A stretch of 64,000 nucleotides of DNA from Crossiella equi (GTDB lineage Bacteria > Actinomycetota > Actinomycetes > Mycobacteriales > Pseudonocardiaceae), in assembly GCF_017876755.1 (NCBI RefSeq), contig NZ_JAGIOO010000001.1, positions 930,001 to 994,000 of the forward strand, given 5' to 3'. The notes beneath the pieces were generated by a model that did no database searches, was not told the origin of the DNA, and was given only the letters and a program-made list of their open reading frames with translations. Every line of letters starts with the position of its first letter. Within the stretch, counting starts at the first letter, position 1. The translations under genes were made by a program, and so were the position numbers. This document shows positions 34,096 through 42,712 of the stretch, piece by piece.

Positions 34096-35508
34096 ATGAG
34101 GCCGCTCGACCACGTCGCCGTGCTCGGCGGCGGACCGGCGGGGGTGCTGACCACCTGCGCGCTCGCGCCGCTGGCCCGTCACATCACACTCGTCGACGCC
34201 GACTCCTTCAGCGAACCGGCGGTACCCCGGCGCGGTGCGCCGCAGGCCCGGCACACGCACGTGCTGGTGTCCGGCGGCGCCCGCGCCATCACCGCGCTGG
34301 CACCCGGGGTGCTGGACCGCCTGTACGTCGCGGGCGCGCAACACCTCAACCTGCCCGGGCGCTACCTCGGGCAGGGCGCGGCGGGTTGGCTGCCGAGGTT
34401 CACCGGACCTGAGTACCTCATCGGGGTGAGCCGGGAGCTGTTGGAGGCGGCATTGCGCGCCGAGCTCATCAGGCACCCCAACGTCGAGGTGCTCGACCGG
34501 ACCACCGCGTTGGGACTGCTGGGCGATCCCCGCGGTATCACCGGGGCGGTGGTACGCGGGCAGGACGAACCCGAGCCGCGCCCGCTGCCCGCGAACCTGG
34601 TGGTCGACGCCACCGGACGGCGGTCGCACGCGCCGGTGTGGTTGCGCCAGCTGGGTTTCCCGCGGGTACCGGAGTCCGTGGTGGATCCGGGCGTCTACTA
34701 CGCGAGCGCGCTGTTCCGCGCCCCCGCCGCGGCTGGTCCCGACTTCCCCGGTATCAGCGTGCAGACCAGCCCCGCGGCCACCACCTCGGTGCGCCGGGGC
34801 GGCATGCTGATCCCGATCGAGGACGGGCAGTGGATGATCACTCTGTGCGGGGCCGGGATCAGCCGTCCGGGTACATCCGAGTCGGCGTTCCGGGAGTTCG
34901 CCGCGAGCCTGCCGCACCCGGCCATCGCGCGGCTGATCGAGTCCGCCACTCCCCTGGGCCGCCCGTACGGCTTCCGCGCCGACGCGAACCGGCTGCGGCA
35001 CTACGAGGCGCTGCGCCCGGTGCCGCACGGGTTCCTGGCGCTCGGGGACTCCTACGCGACGTTCAACCCGGTGTACGGGCACGGCGTGGCGGTGGCGGCG
35101 CTGGGGGCGGTGGCACTGCGGGAGGGCTTGCTGCGCCACGGGAGCGGGGACACGCGGGCGGTCCAGCTGGACATCGCGCGGGCCTGCCGGGGCGCGTGGC
35201 GGATGGCGGTGCGGCAGGACCTGCGGTACCCGCAGACGGTCGGGCGGCGCCCCCGTCGGCTGCGGCGTTTGCTGTCACGGTTGCTGGAGAAGGTGACCAC
35301 GCGGATCTCGGCGGCGGGCAAGGCGAGCCGGGAGGTCGCGGCAGCGCGGATGGCCGTGTACGCCCTGGCCGCTCCGACCCGGATCCTCTTTCACCCCAAG
35401 GTGTTATTGGCGACGCTTTTGCGCCGCGGCGTGGTCAGGACCGAGCCGCCGTTCACCGCGGCGGAGTCAGCACTGCTCCAGCAGGCGCCGGGCCACCAGC
35501 TCCGGTGA
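34096..35508 (+). CDS. FAD-dependent oxidoreductase (monooxygenase-like)
   Basis: A 470-aa flavoprotein with the ADP-binding motif VAVLGGGPAGVLTT near the N-terminus, LVVDATGRRSHAP and the FAD motif LALGDSYATFNPVYGHGVAVAA. It resembles actinomycete FAD-binding monooxygenases/halogenase relatives often found with tailoring enzymes. The ATG at 34096 has GGGGAGG close upstream; ATG 34072 is an alternative without a ribosome site. The 3' end overlaps the convergent glycosyltransferase gene by 42 bp. Substrate unknown. Confidence 0.82.
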   Translation: MRPLDHVAVLGGGPAGVLTTCALAPLARHITLVDADSFSEPAVPRRGAPQARHTHVLVSGGARAITALAPGVLDRLYVAGAQHLNLPGRYLGQGAAGWLPRFTGPEYLIGVSRELLEAALRAELIRHPNVEVLDRTTALGLLGDPRGITGAVVRGQDEPEPRPLPANLVVDATGRRSHAPVWLRQLGFPRVPESVVDPGVYYASALFRAPAAAGPDFPGISVQTSPAATTSVRRGGMLIPIEDGQWMITLCGAGISRPGTSESAFREFAASLPHPAIARLIESATPLGRPYGFRADANRLRHYEALRPVPHGFLALGDSYATFNPVYGHGVAVAALGAVALREGLLRHGSGDTRAVQLDIARACRGAWRMAVRQDLRYPQTVGRRPRRLRRLLSRLLEKVTTRISAAGKASREVAAARMAVYALAAPTRILFHPKVLLATLLRRGVVRTEPPFTAAESALLQQAPGHQLR

Positions 35509-36585
35509 CGGCATCGCCTGGATCTCGGCACGGACCTCTTGTGCCGCAACGCGGATGCCGTCGTCGGTGAGCAGGCGGCACAGCAGGTCGAGTGAGGGCT
35601 GGTCGGCCGCCAGGCCCGCACCGCGGGCGTGCACGGCGTCGGCGTTGACGTAGCGGTCGGCACCGCTGGGCAGCACCAGCTGCGGGACCCCCGCGGCCAG
35701 GGCGGTCATCGTGCTGCCCGCGCCGCCGTGGTGGACCACCGCCGCGCAGGTGGGCAGCAGCCGGTTCAACGGCAGCCAGCCGCCGACCCGTACGTTGGGC
35801 GGCAACGGTTCCAGCTCGCCCAGGTCGGATTTCCCCAGCGCCAGCACGAACTCCGCGTCCACCCGGGATGCCAGTTCCAGCAGGTGCCGCACCGGTCCGA
35901 GGCCGCTCGTACCGGGTGCGACGGTGCCCAGCGTGACGGCGATTCGGGGCCGGGAGGGTTGTGTGGTAAGAAAGTTGGGGATGACCGCGGTGCCGTTGTA
36001 GGGCACGTAGCGCAGTGGCCAGCCGGCCTGGGAATCCACCATGCTCGACGGGGCGACGTCCAGCGTGGTGCGGTGCTCAGGCAGTTCGGCGGTGTACTGC
36101 TCGAACACGTCACCGAGCAGTTCCCGCAATCGCGCGTCCAACCCGGTCGCGCGGATCAGGCCGAAGTTGTGCTCTGCCAACGGCACGCCCAGCGCGCCCG
36201 CGGTGACCAGACCAGCACCCTGCCCCTGTGACTGCACCACGAGGTCCGGGCGGAAGTCGCGGGCGAGCGCGACCACCCCGTCCACGAGCACCCGCACCAT
36301 GACGCTCAACGGCACCGCCGCCTCGGCGAGGTCCCGGCTGCGGGCGGCCAGCAGGGCGCGCACCTGCTCGGGGTCGACCTCGCCGACCCGCGCCATGAGC
36401 TGTGCCCGGGTCATGCCCGGCGCCACGTCGTGCACCGGGATCCCGGCCTGGGCGGTCACCAAGGCCTCGCCGGTGGTGGCGAGCAGCACCTCGTGCCCGG
36501 CGGCTTGCAGGGCACGGGCCAGCGGCACCATCGGGAACGCGTGGCCGATGCCGAGAGAGGAGACGAACAGGATTCGCTTCATCAT
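35467..36585 (-). CDS. GT1-family glycosyltransferase (macrolide/natural-product type)
   Basis: A 372-aa GT-B enzyme: N-terminal FVSSLGIGHAFPMVPLARALQAAGHEV and C-terminal nucleotide-sugar motif CAAVVHHGGAGSTMTALAAGVPQLVLP. This pattern is that of antibiotic glycosyltransferases of the EryCIII/UGT type. Start ATG at 36585 or 36582. No polyketide, peptide or deoxysugar genes are near, so it may act on an unlinked metabolite or the product of the convergent FAD enzyme. The latter link is inference. Confidence 0.88.
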   Translation of the reverse strand: MMKRILFVSSLGIGHAFPMVPLARALQAAGHEVLLATTGEALVTAQAGIPVHDVAPGMTRAQLMARVGEVDPEQVRALLAARSRDLAEAAVPLSVMVRVLVDGVVALARDFRPDLVVQSQGQGAGLVTAGALGVPLAEHNFGLIRATGLDARLRELLGDVFEQYTAELPEHRTTLDVAPSSMVDSQAGWPLRYVPYNGTAVIPNFLTTQPSRPRIAVTLGTVAPGTSGLGPVRHLLELASRVDAEFVLALGKSDLGELEPLPPNVRVGGWLPLNRLLPTCAAVVHHGGAGSTMTALAAGVPQLVLPSGADRYVNADAVHARGAGLAADQPSLDLLCRLLTDDGIRVAAQEVRAEIQAMPSPELVARRLLEQC

Positions 36586-36649
36586 TTTCCATGGTGCCGC
36601 AACGACTCACGCCGCGCTCCAGGTTCGCCCGGATGGCCGGTGCGGCGGG

Positions 36650-36780
36650 CGGAGTGGGCGCACGGCCGGACCATGGGCCCGGTCGGGGCGGTCAGGTGGG
36701 CGGGCCGAGCCGAAAGGGCGGGCCGGACTGGGTCAGGCAGGGCCGGGCCTGCCCCGGTGGGCAGGCCGGTCCGGCGGCGG
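36650..36780. repeat. degenerate GC repeat upstream of truncated LysR gene
   Basis: Imperfect units GGGCGGGCCGAGCCG, GGGCGGGCCGGACTGGG and GGGCAGGCCGG resemble those in the trpB-trpA spacer. It occupies the place where the missing DNA-binding domain of the following LysR gene would be. Confidence 0.45.
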
Positions 36781-36788
36781 GTCAGCGG

Positions 36789-37481
36789 GTGGCGTTGAGC
36801 AGGGTGGCGGCCAGGTCGGCCGGGCGGGCGGCGAATGGGGAGACCGGGCGGCTGCGGGTCGGGTTCATCGGGTACGCGCCGCTGTTGCGGGTGCTCGGGC
36901 GGTTCCAGCCCGCGTACCCGGATGTGCGGCTCGGGCTGCACGAGATGTCGTCGGTGCGGGCGGCCGCCGCCCTGGTTGCCGGGGACGTGGACGTCGCCGT
37001 GACGCGGGGCGGGCCGCGCGGGGCCGGGGCGGAGGAGCTCACCTCGGTGCCGGTCGGTCGGGACCGGCTGGTCGCGGTGGTGTCCGACCGGCACCCCTAC
37101 GCCGGGCAGCGCACCGTCGACGTGGCCCAGCTGCGCGCCGCCACCCTCGTCCTGGCCGGCCCCGAGGAGGAACCCGCGACGGTGTCCCTGGTGCACCGCC
37201 TGCTCGGCGAGCGGAACGCGCCGCAGGGCGGCACGGTGGAGGCCCGGGACGTGCACACCATCATCGGGCTCGCCGCCAGCGGGCTCGGGGTCGGGCTCGG
37301 GCCGGAGTGCATGCGCGTCGACCGGCGCGCCGACGTGCGCTTCCTGCCCGTCACCCCGCGCACCGAGCTGCCGCCCCTGGTCATGTCCCATCGCACCGGC
37401 GACCCCTCCCCCGTACTGGCCGCGTTCCTGGCCGTCGCCCGCGAGGAGCTCACCCCTGCTGCGCGGCCAGGAAGTGCATAG
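36789..37481 (+). pseudogene. truncated LysR-type regulator, effector domain only
   Basis: About 230 aa from a GTG at 36789. A short linker (ALSRVAARSAGRAANGETG) leads straight into a complete LysR substrate-binding domain (RLRVGFIGYAPLLRVLGRF, VDVAVTRGG, VHTIIGLAASGLGVGLGP, LAAFLAVAREEL). The N-terminal winged helix of about 60-80 residues is absent, and the sequence in its place is repetitive and non-coding in character. It is either a remnant or a stand-alone effector-binding protein. It overlaps the convergent kinase gene by 32 bp. Confidence 0.65.
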
Positions 37482-38922
37482 TGTCCACAGTGGACGGGTA
37501 CAGCGAGCGGTAGTGCCGGTGGTACTGCTCGTACAGCGCCGCCCGCGCCGGGTCCGGGTGCACCGTGCGGGCCACCGGGTTCCACGCGGACAGCTCCACC
37601 GGGTGGCCCGTGGCGGTGGCCGCCAGCAGGGCGTTGCCCAGGCAGGCGCCCATGGTGTGCTCGGGGACGTCCTGGGGATGGCCGGTGACGTCGGTGACGA
37701 TCTGGGTCCACAGCTCGCCCTGGGTGCCGCCGCCGACCGCGACCAGGCGCGTGGGCGGGCCGCCCGCCGCGGCCATGGTGTCCAGGTTGTGGCGGACGCC
37801 GTGGGCCACGCCCTCCAGGGTCGCGCGGTAGAGGTCCGCGCGGGTGTGGTGCAGGGTCAGGCCCAGGAGCAGGCCTCGGGCGGCGGGGTCGAAGATCGGG
37901 GTGCGTTCACCCGCGAAGTACGGGAGCAGCAGCAGGCCCCGGGCGCCCGGCGGGGAGGTGGCGGCCTCGGCGAGCAGGGTCGGGTAGTCCGCGCCGACCA
38001 GGGTGCGCAGCCAGTCCGTGACCGCGCCGGAGGTGGCCATGCCCGCGGCCAGGCTGTACGTGCCCGGGTGGGTGCCCCGGGTGGTCCACAGCGCCTCGGA
38101 CGGGACCGGGTCGGCCTGGACCTGGATGAGGAACATCGTGGTGCCGTACATGACCATGACCTCGCCCGGCTCGGTCACGCCCACGCTCACCGCCTCCGCC
38201 CAGGCGTCCACCGTGCCCGCGGTGACCGGGATGCCCTCCGGCAGGCCGGTCAGCCCGGCCGCAGCACGGGTGACCGTGCCCGCGATCTCCGTGGGCCACA
38301 GCAGTTCCGGCAGCGGCAGGCCTGGGGCCACCCGCTCCGCCCAGTCGTGGGCCCAGTCCGCGGCGCGCAGGTCGTAGAGCGGGTCGCTCTGGCTGGCCGA
38401 GTGGTGGTCGAGCACGTAGCGGCCGGTGAGCCGGTGCACCAGGAACGAGGAGGCCATGAACCAGCGGCGCGTGCGGCGCCACACCTCGGGCTCGTGCTCG
38501 GCCAACCAGCGCAGCTTCGGGCCCACGGCCTGGCTGGACAGCGGGGTGCCGCCGCGGGCCAGGATGGCCTCGGCGCCCAGTTCCCCGGTCAGCGCGGTGA
38601 TCTGGGCGGTGGCCCGGGTGTCCACTCCGTACAGGATGGCCGGGCGCAACGGGGTGCCCGCCCCGTCCGCGGGCAGCAGGCACGGGCCGATGCCGGACAC
38701 CGCGACCGCCTCGACCGGCTGCGCCGCGGTGGCCAGCAGCTCACGGGTCAGGGCCAGGAAGTCGGCCCACCACACGGTCTCCGCGTCGTGCTCGACCCAG
38801 CCGGGCCGAGGGGTGGACACGCCGTGCGCGCGGGTGGCCGTCGCGACCACGGTGCCGTCCACGCGGGTGAGCACGCCCTTGGAGCCGGACGTGCCGATGT
38901 CGATGCCGAGCAGCAGACCCAT
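37450..38922 (-). CDS. FGGY-family carbohydrate kinase
   Basis: A 490-aa sugar kinase of the xylulokinase/gluconokinase family: N-terminal GIDIGTSGSKGVLTRVDGTVV, substrate-region WWADFLAL and AVSGIGPCLLPAD, and C-terminal ATP-binding motif LVAVGGGTQGELWTQIVTDV. The hinge residues do not allow me to name the sugar. ATG at 38922 or GTG at 38931. The truncated LysR gene at its 3' end may be a remnant of an old regulator. Confidence 0.9.
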   Translation of the reverse strand: MGLLLGIDIGTSGSKGVLTRVDGTVVATATRAHGVSTPRPGWVEHDAETVWWADFLALTRELLATAAQPVEAVAVSGIGPCLLPADGAGTPLRPAILYGVDTRATAQITALTGELGAEAILARGGTPLSSQAVGPKLRWLAEHEPEVWRRTRRWFMASSFLVHRLTGRYVLDHHSASQSDPLYDLRAADWAHDWAERVAPGLPLPELLWPTEIAGTVTRAAAGLTGLPEGIPVTAGTVDAWAEAVSVGVTEPGEVMVMYGTTMFLIQVQADPVPSEALWTTRGTHPGTYSLAAGMATSGAVTDWLRTLVGADYPTLLAEAATSPPGARGLLLLPYFAGERTPIFDPAARGLLLGLTLHHTRADLYRATLEGVAHGVRHNLDTMAAAGGPPTRLVAVGGGTQGELWTQIVTDVTGHPQDVPEHTMGACLGNALLAATATGHPVELSAWNPVARTVHPDPARAALYEQYHRHYRSLYPSTVDTMHFLAAQQG

Positions 38923-38967
38923 GCCGGTCACGGTAGGCCCCGCGCGTCCCGGCGCGGGGCCCCGCCG

Positions 38968-39138
38968 TCAGTTCTGGCCGGTCAGGTCGACCCCGTGCTC
39001 GCCAGCCAGGCGCCGGAGGTTGGCCAAGTCGGCCTCGTGCAGGTCGGCCCGGTGCTCGTCACCGGCCTCACGGGCCGCCCGGACGGCAGCCTCTGCCTCT
39101 GCCACCCGCTGGTGGATGTTCGCTTCGAACTCGCTCAC
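38968..39138 (-). CDS. small charged helical protein
   Basis: 56 aa from a GTG preceded by CAGGGG. Almost entirely helical with heptad-like Ala/Glu/Leu spacing (EANIHQRVAEAEAAVRAARE, RADLHEADLANLRRLAGEHG), no Cys and no membrane segment. An upstream GTG at 39171 overlaps the nitroreductase stop (TAGTG) and is an alternative start. Such short proteins are frequent in Pseudonocardiaceae; function unknown. Confidence 0.6.
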   Translation of the reverse strand: MSEFEANIHQRVAEAEAAVRAAREAGDEHRADLHEADLANLRRLAGEHGVDLTGQN

Positions 39139-39170
39139 CGCATGCCCCTGACCTGTAGGTTTCTGAGCCA

Positions 39171-39818
39171 CTACGGCCTATCCTGCCACCCGTCGTAGTG
39201 CAGGACCTCAGCGAGAGGCTGTCGTGGCGCTTTCCGGAAGTTCAGGCCGGTGTAGAAGGCCGTCGGGATGAGCGCGGCCTGCCGGATGTCGGCGGGCAGC
39301 CCGAGCAGCTCCGCGACCTCCTGCTCGTGGACCAGGTGCAACGTGGTCCACGCGGTGCCCAGGCCCCGGGCGCGCGCGGCCAGCATGTAGCTCCACGCGG
39401 CGGGCAGGATCGAGCCCCACAGGCCCGCCTGGCTGCCGGTGCCCAGGTCGGGGGCGCGCAGGCACGGGATGACCAGGACCGGCACCTCGCCCATGTGCTC
39501 GCCCAGGTACGCGACGCTGTCGCCGACCTTGGCCTGCACCGGCGCCCGGTCGGGGTCCTGGGCGAACAGCTTGCCCGCCGCGCCACTGCTCTCGAGGTAG
39601 CCCGCCACCGCACGCCGGTAGTACTCGCCGATGGCCGCGCGTTTGTCCGCGTCGGTGACCACGAGCCAGTGCCAGCCCTGCCGGTTGCTGCCGGACGGGG
39701 CCTGCAGCGCGATGTCCAGGCACTCCTCGACCAGCTCGCGCGGTACCGGGCGGGTCAGGTCCAGGCGCTTGCGCACCGAGCGGGTGGTGGTGAGCAGTTC
39801 ATCCGGGGTCAGCGTCAT
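39171..39818 (-). CDS. nitroreductase family protein (copy 1)
   Basis: A 215-aa FMN enzyme: TTTRSVRKRLDLTRPVP at the N-terminus (FMN-phosphate Arg/Ser), LQAPSGSNRQGWHWLVV and the C-terminal GLWGSILPAAWSYMLAARAR...GLPADIRQAALIP. It has a close paralogue at 49500-50144, sharing runs such as VVTDADKRAAIGEYYRRA and WGSILPAAWSYMLAAR. Substrate unknown. Starts 14 bp after folP2 on the same strand, so probably one operon. Confidence 0.9.
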   Translation of the reverse strand: MTLTPDELLTTTRSVRKRLDLTRPVPRELVEECLDIALQAPSGSNRQGWHWLVVTDADKRAAIGEYYRRAVAGYLESSGAAGKLFAQDPDRAPVQAKVGDSVAYLGEHMGEVPVLVIPCLRAPDLGTGSQAGLWGSILPAAWSYMLAARARGLGTAWTTLHLVHEQEVAELLGLPADIRQAALIPTAFYTGLNFRKAPRQPLAEVLHYDGWQDRP

Positions 39819-39831
39819 GCGTCCTCACTGG

Positions 39832-40674
39832 TCAGCGAGCCTGGTGGGCGAGCAGGTCGCGCACCGTGTCGAGCACCTTCCTGGTGCGCCCGACCTGGTG
39901 CGCGCGGAAGACCGCCGATCCGGCGGCGGCCGCGATCGCGGTGGCGGCCAGGGTGCCGTCGACCCGTTCGGGCAACGGCACGCCGAGGGTCTCGCCGACG
40001 AAGTCCTTGTTGGACAGGGCCATCAGCACCGGCCAGCCGGTGGCGACCAGCTCGTCGACGTGCCGCAGCAGGGCCAGGCCGTGCCAGGTGTTCTTGCCGA
40101 AGTCGTGGGTGGGGTCGATGAGGATGCCCTCGCGGGGCACCCCGGCCGCTACCAGGCGCTCCGCCCGGCCGACCGCCTCCTCCAGCACCGAGCCGACGAT
40201 GTCCGGGAAGCGCACGCGCATCGGGCGGTGGCGCGGGGTGAGGCCGCCGGTGTGCGAGCAGACGAACCCGGCGCCCAGCTCGGCGGCGACCTCGATCAGG
40301 CCCGGGTCGGCGGCCGACCAGGTGTCGTTGATCAGGTCCGCGCCCTCGTCGATGGCCACCCGGGCCACGTCGGCCCGCCAGGTGTCGATGCTGATCACCA
40401 CGTCCGGGAACCGGGCGCGGACCGCGCGCAGGAACGGGACCGTGCGGCGCAGCTCCTCGGCGACGTCGACGTCGGAGCCCGGACCGGCCTTCACGCCGCC
40501 GATGTCGATGATGTCCGCGCCCTCCTCGACGCCGCGGACCACCGAGCGCATCGCGTCGTCGTCGGCGAAGTTCTGGCCCGCGTCGTAGAAGGAGTCCGGG
40601 GTGCGGTTGATGATCGCCATGACCATCGCGCCGTCCCTGGCCACACGCCTGCCCTTGAACGTGAACTCGGCCAT
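39832..40674 (-). CDS. folP2: dihydropteroate synthase homologue, FolP2 type
   Basis: A 280-aa TIM-barrel protein of the DHPS family. The first loop is changed (INRTPDSFYDAG instead of NxTPDSFSDGG), the second reads IDIGGVKAGPG instead of DIGGESTRPG, the late loop has ALSNKDF where DHPS has SRK, and the C-terminal motif is FRAHQV instead of RVHDV. These are hallmarks of the second, non-folate-synthesising FolP2 copy in actinobacteria. True function unknown. It lies 7 bp after a small membrane protein gene. Confidence 0.85.
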   Translation of the reverse strand: MAEFTFKGRRVARDGAMVMAIINRTPDSFYDAGQNFADDDAMRSVVRGVEEGADIIDIGGVKAGPGSDVDVAEELRRTVPFLRAVRARFPDVVISIDTWRADVARVAIDEGADLINDTWSAADPGLIEVAAELGAGFVCSHTGGLTPRHRPMRVRFPDIVGSVLEEAVGRAERLVAAGVPREGILIDPTHDFGKNTWHGLALLRHVDELVATGWPVLMALSNKDFVGETLGVPLPERVDGTLAATAIAAAAGSAVFRAHQVGRTRKVLDTVRDLLAHQAR

Positions 40675-40681
40675 GTCCGCC

Positions 40682-40954
40682 TCAGCCCGCGGTGTGCAGT
40701 TCGACGCCGAGCAGGAGCAGGGAGAACACCGCCTGCAACACCGCGACCACGATGCCGCTGACCGCGGTCCAGTCGGCGGCGTAGCGGCCCCGGGTGCGCA
40801 GCGAAGCGATGCCGCACGTCAGGGCGACCACCGCCAGGGCGATGCCCCAGATCGGGAAGAACCAGCTGAGCAGGGCCAGCCCGAACGAGAGCGGCCCCAG
40901 CCAGGCGAGACGGCCGGGACGGTCCTTGGCGGGTAAGTCCTCCACGAGCTTCAC
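40682..40954 (-). CDS. small membrane protein, DUF4190-like
   Basis: 90 aa from a GTG (MKLVEDLPAKDRPGRLAW...). Two or three transmembrane helices (LGPLSFGLALLSWFFPIWG, IALAVVALTCGIASL, then AVSGIVVAVLQAVFSLLLL) with an RTRGR loop between, as in DUF4190-type proteins. No enzyme function expected. First gene of the folP2/nitroreductase group. Confidence 0.7.
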   Translation of the reverse strand: MKLVEDLPAKDRPGRLAWLGPLSFGLALLSWFFPIWGIALAVVALTCGIASLRTRGRYAADWTAVSGIVVAVLQAVFSLLLLGVELHTAG

Positions 40955-41106
40955 CCCACCACTGTGCCACGCGAGGTCCGCATCACCCAGTTGAGTGATC
41001 ACGTGGTGATGAGCGGAATTCCCGCCCTCCTGGCTGATCCACCCCTTCGGCCGACCTGGTACAAACGGCGCAACCGAGTGCATCCCAGGAGAGGAGTGCG
41101 CGCGCC

Positions 41107-42081
41107 ATGACCGCGCCCGGTTCCGCCGCCGCCCCCGAGGACGACACCTGCCACACGTGCGGGCACGCGCCGGGCAGGCTCGCGGTGGACCGGATGACCG
41201 GCCTGCTGGACCGCTGGGGCTGGGACGAGCGGGCACCGGCCGAGATCGCGCACGCGGTGGCCCACCAGCAGTCGCTGGCGCTGCTGGCCATCGACATCGA
41301 CCACTTCAAACGGGTCAACGACACCTACGGCCACCTCGCCGGGGACGCGGTGATCAAGGCGGTGGCCGACGTGGTGCGCGGCAGCACCCGCGAGGCCAGC
41401 GACCTGGTCGGACGCTACGGCGGCCACGGCGGCGACGAGTTCCTGGTGCTGCTGCGCCAAGCCGACCCGGCCGAGGCGCTGACCGTGGCGCACCGCATCC
41501 GCAAGGGTGTGCACGACCTGGTGCTGACCGCGCCGAGCACCGACGGCGGCACCGCGCGCATCGACGGCCTGACCCTCTCGGTCGGCATCTGCGCGAAGGT
41601 GCCGCAGCCCGAGGACGAGCTGACCGGCTACGTGCTGGCCGCGGACGCGGCGCTGCTGGCGGCCAAGCAGGCGGGCCGCGACCGCATCCGGCTGGCCGAC
41701 AACAGCCGCACGCCCCAGCCGGTGGCCCGGCACCTGCTGCGCGGCAGGCTGCCGGTGCGGCGGTACGGACCGGTGCTGGTCGGCATCGGCTCGGCGCTGG
41801 CCGCGTTCGGCTACATCCTGCTGTTCTCCCCGCCACCGGAGCGGGAGGTCCCGGCGATGGCCGCCGAACGCCTCGCCCCTCCCCCGGCGCCGAGCACGGA
41901 GACCACGGTCATCGTGGTGACCACGGTGCTGCCGCCGCCCCCGCCCGCGCCCAGGCCGCCCGCGCGCTCGGCGGCGCCGAAGAAGAAGACGAGCAAGCCC
42001 GCACCGACCACCACCACTGAGCCGAAACCGCTGGTGGACGTGTGCAAGATCGTGCGCGGGATCGTCGGCCCGATCTGTTAG
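41107..42081 (+). CDS. membrane GGDEF protein with extracellular Pro/Thr-rich tail
   Basis: 324 aa. A short N-terminal Cys pair (CHTCGH) is followed by a GGDEF domain at about 25-195 (DRMTGLLDRWGWD, IDIDHFKRVNDTYGH, RYGGHGGDEFLVLLR, LSVGI). The catalytic loop has three extra residues: RYGG-H-GGDEF. No RxxD inhibitory site is seen five residues before it. One transmembrane helix (about 222-240) leads to an outside tail rich in Pro and Thr that ends in KIVRGIVGPIC. Cytoplasmic diguanylate cyclase facing inward is the likely topology. AGGAGAGGAG precedes the ATG. Confidence 0.85.
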   Translation: MTAPGSAAAPEDDTCHTCGHAPGRLAVDRMTGLLDRWGWDERAPAEIAHAVAHQQSLALLAIDIDHFKRVNDTYGHLAGDAVIKAVADVVRGSTREASDLVGRYGGHGGDEFLVLLRQADPAEALTVAHRIRKGVHDLVLTAPSTDGGTARIDGLTLSVGICAKVPQPEDELTGYVLAADAALLAAKQAGRDRIRLADNSRTPQPVARHLLRGRLPVRRYGPVLVGIGSALAAFGYILLFSPPPEREVPAMAAERLAPPPAPSTETTVIVVTTVLPPPPPAPRPPARSAAPKKKTSKPAPTTTTEPKPLVDVCKIVRGIVGPIC

Positions 42082-42135
42082 GCCAGCTCGGCGCAGACGT
42101 CGAGCACGGCGTGCCGGTCCACGCAGCGCGACGGG

Positions 42136-42267
42136 GTGGTCTCCGCCGACGGCACCCGGTTCCCCCCGGAGAAGCTGCTGCGCGATGCCAAGGCGTTCAA
42201 GCTCGCCGACGGCGAGACCGACCTGCTGGCCCTGGTCGGCGCGGCCCAGCTCACGCCAGGCGCTTGA
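42136..42267 (+). pseudogene. C-terminal gene fragment
   Basis: In the frame of the preceding gene, after its TAG, about 43 codons look coding (SADGTRFPPEKLLRDAKAFK, then LADGETDLLALVGAAQL) up to a TGA at 42265. There is no proper start; the GTG at 42136 has no ribosome site. It may be the end of a gene whose front was lost. Its end overlaps the convergent acetyltransferase gene. Family not recognised. Confidence 0.35.
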
Positions 42268-42667
42268 CCATGTGCACGTCCTCGTTCCCACCGGGGAAGC
42301 CCGGGGTGCGGCCGGTCTCCACGTAACCGTGCTTCTGGTAGAAGCCGGGTGCCTGGAAGGTGAAGGAGGACACCGCGATCCGGTCGCAGCCGCGCTTGCG
42401 CGCCTCTTCTTCGGCGGCCTCCAGCAGGCGGCGGCCCCAGCCCGCGGCGCGGCAGTCCTCGCGCAGCCACACCAGGTCGATGCCCGCCAGCCCGCCCCAG
42501 GTCCACGCGGTCAGGCCGCCCGCCAGCTCGCCCGCCTCGTCGGTGACCCGGACGCTGAAGTCGCCGCGCGGGGCGTGGCCGGTGGCGGCGTCGTTGAACG
42601 CGGTCAGCTCGTCGGTGAGGCGCTTGTCGAGCTCCGGGTCGAGGTCGCCGGTGGTCAGGGTGTGCAT
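42251..42667 (-). CDS. GNAT-family N-acetyltransferase
   Basis: 138 aa. GNAT features: GLTAWTWGGLAGIDLVWLRED (beta4), the acetyl-CoA-binding RAAGWGRRLLEAAEEEARKR, and the C-terminal FQAPGFYQKHGYVETG. Substrate unknown. The start at 42667 (MHTLTTGDLDP) is preferred over 42694. Confidence 0.88.
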   Translation of the reverse strand: MHTLTTGDLDPELDKRLTDELTAFNDAATGHAPRGDFSVRVTDEAGELAGGLTAWTWGGLAGIDLVWLREDCRAAGWGRRLLEAAEEEARKRGCDRIAVSSFTFQAPGFYQKHGYVETGRTPGFPGGNEDVHMVKRLA

Positions 42668-42712
42668 GGCGTGCAGGGTGCCATTCCCGGCCACCGGCGG
42701 CCAGCCATTTGG

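Noticed and set aside
34096-36585. Natural-product gene cluster
   Set aside because: FAD oxidoreductase and glycosyltransferase are convergent and no scaffold-forming enzyme is near; not enough for a biosynthetic cluster.
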